From an uncultured Saprospiraceae bacterium (GTDB lineage: Bacteria > Bacteroidota > Bacteroidia > Chitinophagales > Saprospiraceae): a DNA stretch of 31,867 bases. How positions within the stretch are numbered: the stretch's first letter is position 1; every line of letters begins with the position of its first letter. Shown piece after piece: positions 30,540 to 31,867 of the stretch. The notes beneath the pieces were generated by a model. The model ran no database searches. It was not told the DNA's origin and worked only from the letters and a program-made list of their open reading frames with translations. The stretch is from assembly GCA_937926205.1 (NCBI GenBank), contig CALEYL010000021.1, forward strand, positions 1-31,867, written 5' to 3'. Both the position numbers and the translations under genes were made by a program.

Positions 30540-31724
30540 ATGATTAAAACCATTTTCAACCTCGAAAGGTATTTACCCGGAAATGAGGTCGCTCTGGTCT
30601 CCGGCGGCGAACCGTACTTTTCCCGCCTTTTTGAACTCATCGATTCGGCTAAGAAGCTCCTCCACTTTCAGGTGTATATTTTTGACGAAGACGAAACGGG
30701 GAAAGCAGTCGCCGAAGCGTTGAAAAAAGCATGTCAACGCGGAGTTGAGGTTTTTCTTGCAGTAGATTCCTACGGCTCAAAAGACCTGTCGCCTGCTTTC
30801 ATTGCCGATCTGAAAGAAAGCGGGGTGCATTTCAAATTCTTTTCTCCACTACCGAGGCATTTTTATGCTTTTCGCCTGGGCAGACGCCTGCACAGCAAAG
30901 TTGTCGTTGCCGATCAATCCCTTGCGCTGGTAGGGGGCATCAACATTTCAAATAAATACAGGGGCACTGCCGAAGAGGCGCCATGGCTGGATTTTGCCCT
31001 GCACATAAAGGGACCGGTTTGCGTTGGCCTGACCCGAACCTGTGAGCGCATTTATCGGGAAAAGTATTTTGGCAGGGTCCGCTTACGACGAAAAAAAAAG
31101 GTGCTCCATCCTCCCAATGCCGTCCGGAGCAGGTTCGCGCTGAACGATTGGTTCCGGCGTAAAAACCAAATCGGTGCTGCTTACCGGGCTGCTTTTCAAA
31201 AAGCGCGGCATTCCATTGTCATTGTCGCCAGCTATTTTATGCCCAGCCGCACCATCCGCACAGCGCTGAAAAAAGCGAGTAGGCGAGGCGTTCAAATCAC
31301 CGTCCTTTTACCAGGTAAGTCCGATATTCCGATGGCCAAACGAGCTACTCGCTACCTTTATCAGGAGTTGTTTCAAAATAAGGTCTCGATTTATGAATGG
31401 GAAAACAGCATCCTGCACGGGAAAATGGCCATAGTCGATAAAAAATGGGTGACGGTTGGCTCCTACAACCTCAATCACCTGAGCCAGTTCAGCAGCATAG
31501 AGGTCAACGTGGAAGTGCTGGACAAGGGTTTTGCGGCTACAGCACACGAGTATCTCGAGACATTGCTGCAGCAATCAACGCTCATATCCGCCGATGTCTT
31601 TGGCCAAACCCAGAACAGGTGGAACAAATTCCTGGATTGGGCTTCCTATACCATTGGTCGCTGGACAATGTTGTTCCTGTTTTACCTGGTTCAGCGGGAA
31701 CATCGGCTTAAAGAGAAAGAGTAA
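30540..31724 (+). CDS. Phospholipase D-family protein, cardiolipin synthase-like
   Basis: The start is taken at 30540 (MIKTIFNLERYLPGNE), 11 nt after the upstream stop; the longer frame from 30468 would overlap the APH-like gene by 61 bp. The 394-residue protein has two HKD motifs: HSKVVVAD (His118, Lys120, Asp125) and HGKMAIVD (His293, Lys295, Asp300), each followed by the expected GGINIS or GSYNLN. This two-HKD form and LHFQVYIFDEDETG fit bacterial ClsB-like cardiolipin synthases, which join phosphatidyl groups at the inner membrane. There is no N-terminal transmembrane pair as in ClsA; a hydrophobic segment near the end (WTMLFLFYLVQ) may touch the membrane. It may remodel membrane lipids under the stress served by its neighbours. 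Confidence 0.88.
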   Translation: MIKTIFNLERYLPGNEVALVSGGEPYFSRLFELIDSAKKLLHFQVYIFDEDETGKAVAEALKKACQRGVEVFLAVDSYGSKDLSPAFIADLKESGVHFKFFSPLPRHFYAFRLGRRLHSKVVVADQSLALVGGINISNKYRGTAEEAPWLDFALHIKGPVCVGLTRTCERIYREKYFGRVRLRRKKKVLHPPNAVRSRFALNDWFRRKNQIGAAYRAAFQKARHSIVIVASYFMPSRTIRTALKKASRRGVQITVLLPGKSDIPMAKRATRYLYQELFQNKVSIYEWENSILHGKMAIVDKKWVTVGSYNLNHLSQFSSIEVNVEVLDKGFAATAHEYLETLLQQSTLISADVFGQTQNRWNKFLDWASYTIGRWTMLFLFYLVQREHRLKEKE

Positions 31725-31867
31725 AGAATTAGCTCAATGATTGACATCTCAATTCTCTAGTGATAATAGTTTGTTACTTTTTTCATTGCCAAAAAAGCCA
31801 TGCCTACCGGCAGCTACGGTTTATACATAAGTTTTTGTTAGCAATTGCCATTGCCGTGAATCATGGT
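31725..31867. other. Gene-free window end
   Basis: After the PLD stop codon the last 143 bases are A+T-rich. A weak GAATT...CAATTC pairing is present near 31731-31755. I see no terminator with a T-run and no gene start. Confidence 0.4.

Overview
The window looks like chromosomal DNA from a free-living aerobic or facultative member of the Bacteroidota. Three large secreted proteins (genes at 3059-4291, 4651-7440 and 22416-24026) end in type IX secretion (T9SS) C-terminal sorting domains, several genes are preceded by the Bacteroidota -7 box TAnnTTTG, and clear Shine-Dalgarno sequences are scarce. A Saprospiria-like or Chitinophagia-like source is my guess from the protein style, not something the sequence proves. 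I saw no rRNA, tRNA or CRISPR array.

Layout. (1) 1-2079: a 12-bp G/T-rich minisatellite runs in frame into a STAND-like P-loop ATPase gene that is cut by the window edge; a nested palindrome follows. (2) 2080-7440: an exported Cys-containing protein of unknown function, an Asp-box (BNR/YCF48-like) beta-propeller protein with a T9SS tail, a 159-bp MITE-like palindrome, and a large multidomain secreted trypsin-like protease with a T9SS tail. (3) 7647-9690: a divergent endonuclease V-like protein and a PLP-dependent aromatic amino acid decarboxylase. (4) 9785-15345: a compact urate degradation cluster. Uricase, an allantoicase-OHCU decarboxylase fusion, HIU hydrolase and a CitE/HpcH-like aldolase run on the minus strand; allantoinase diverges from uricase with only 5 bp between the two start codons. 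Together they take urate through HIU, OHCU, allantoin and allantoate to ureidoglycolate, and the aldolase may use the glyoxylate that follows. (5) 15554-16194: an A+T-rich VapBC-like toxin-antitoxin pair. (6) 16218-21328: a tight three-gene operon, namely a zinc-metallopeptidase-like/VWA protein, a MoxR-type AAA ATPase, and a 922-residue leucine-rich-repeat protein with an internal BRCT-like segment. This is the best candidate for an undescribed system. (7) 21548-25102: an AHSA1/SRPBCC protein, a decayed RibD-C/DHFR-family remnant, a four-FN3 T9SS protein, and a rubrerythrin that carries a lipoprotein signal. (8) 25241-31724: a stress island with a receiver-CRP fusion regulator, Hsp20, two tandem universal stress proteins, a P-loop kinase overlapping an APH-like kinase, and a phospholipase D/cardiolipin synthase-like enzyme. 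Its gene content resembles the mycobacterial DosR dormancy regulon.

All calls were made by reading the sequence and the translations. No database search was run, so family names rest on visible motifs and architecture.
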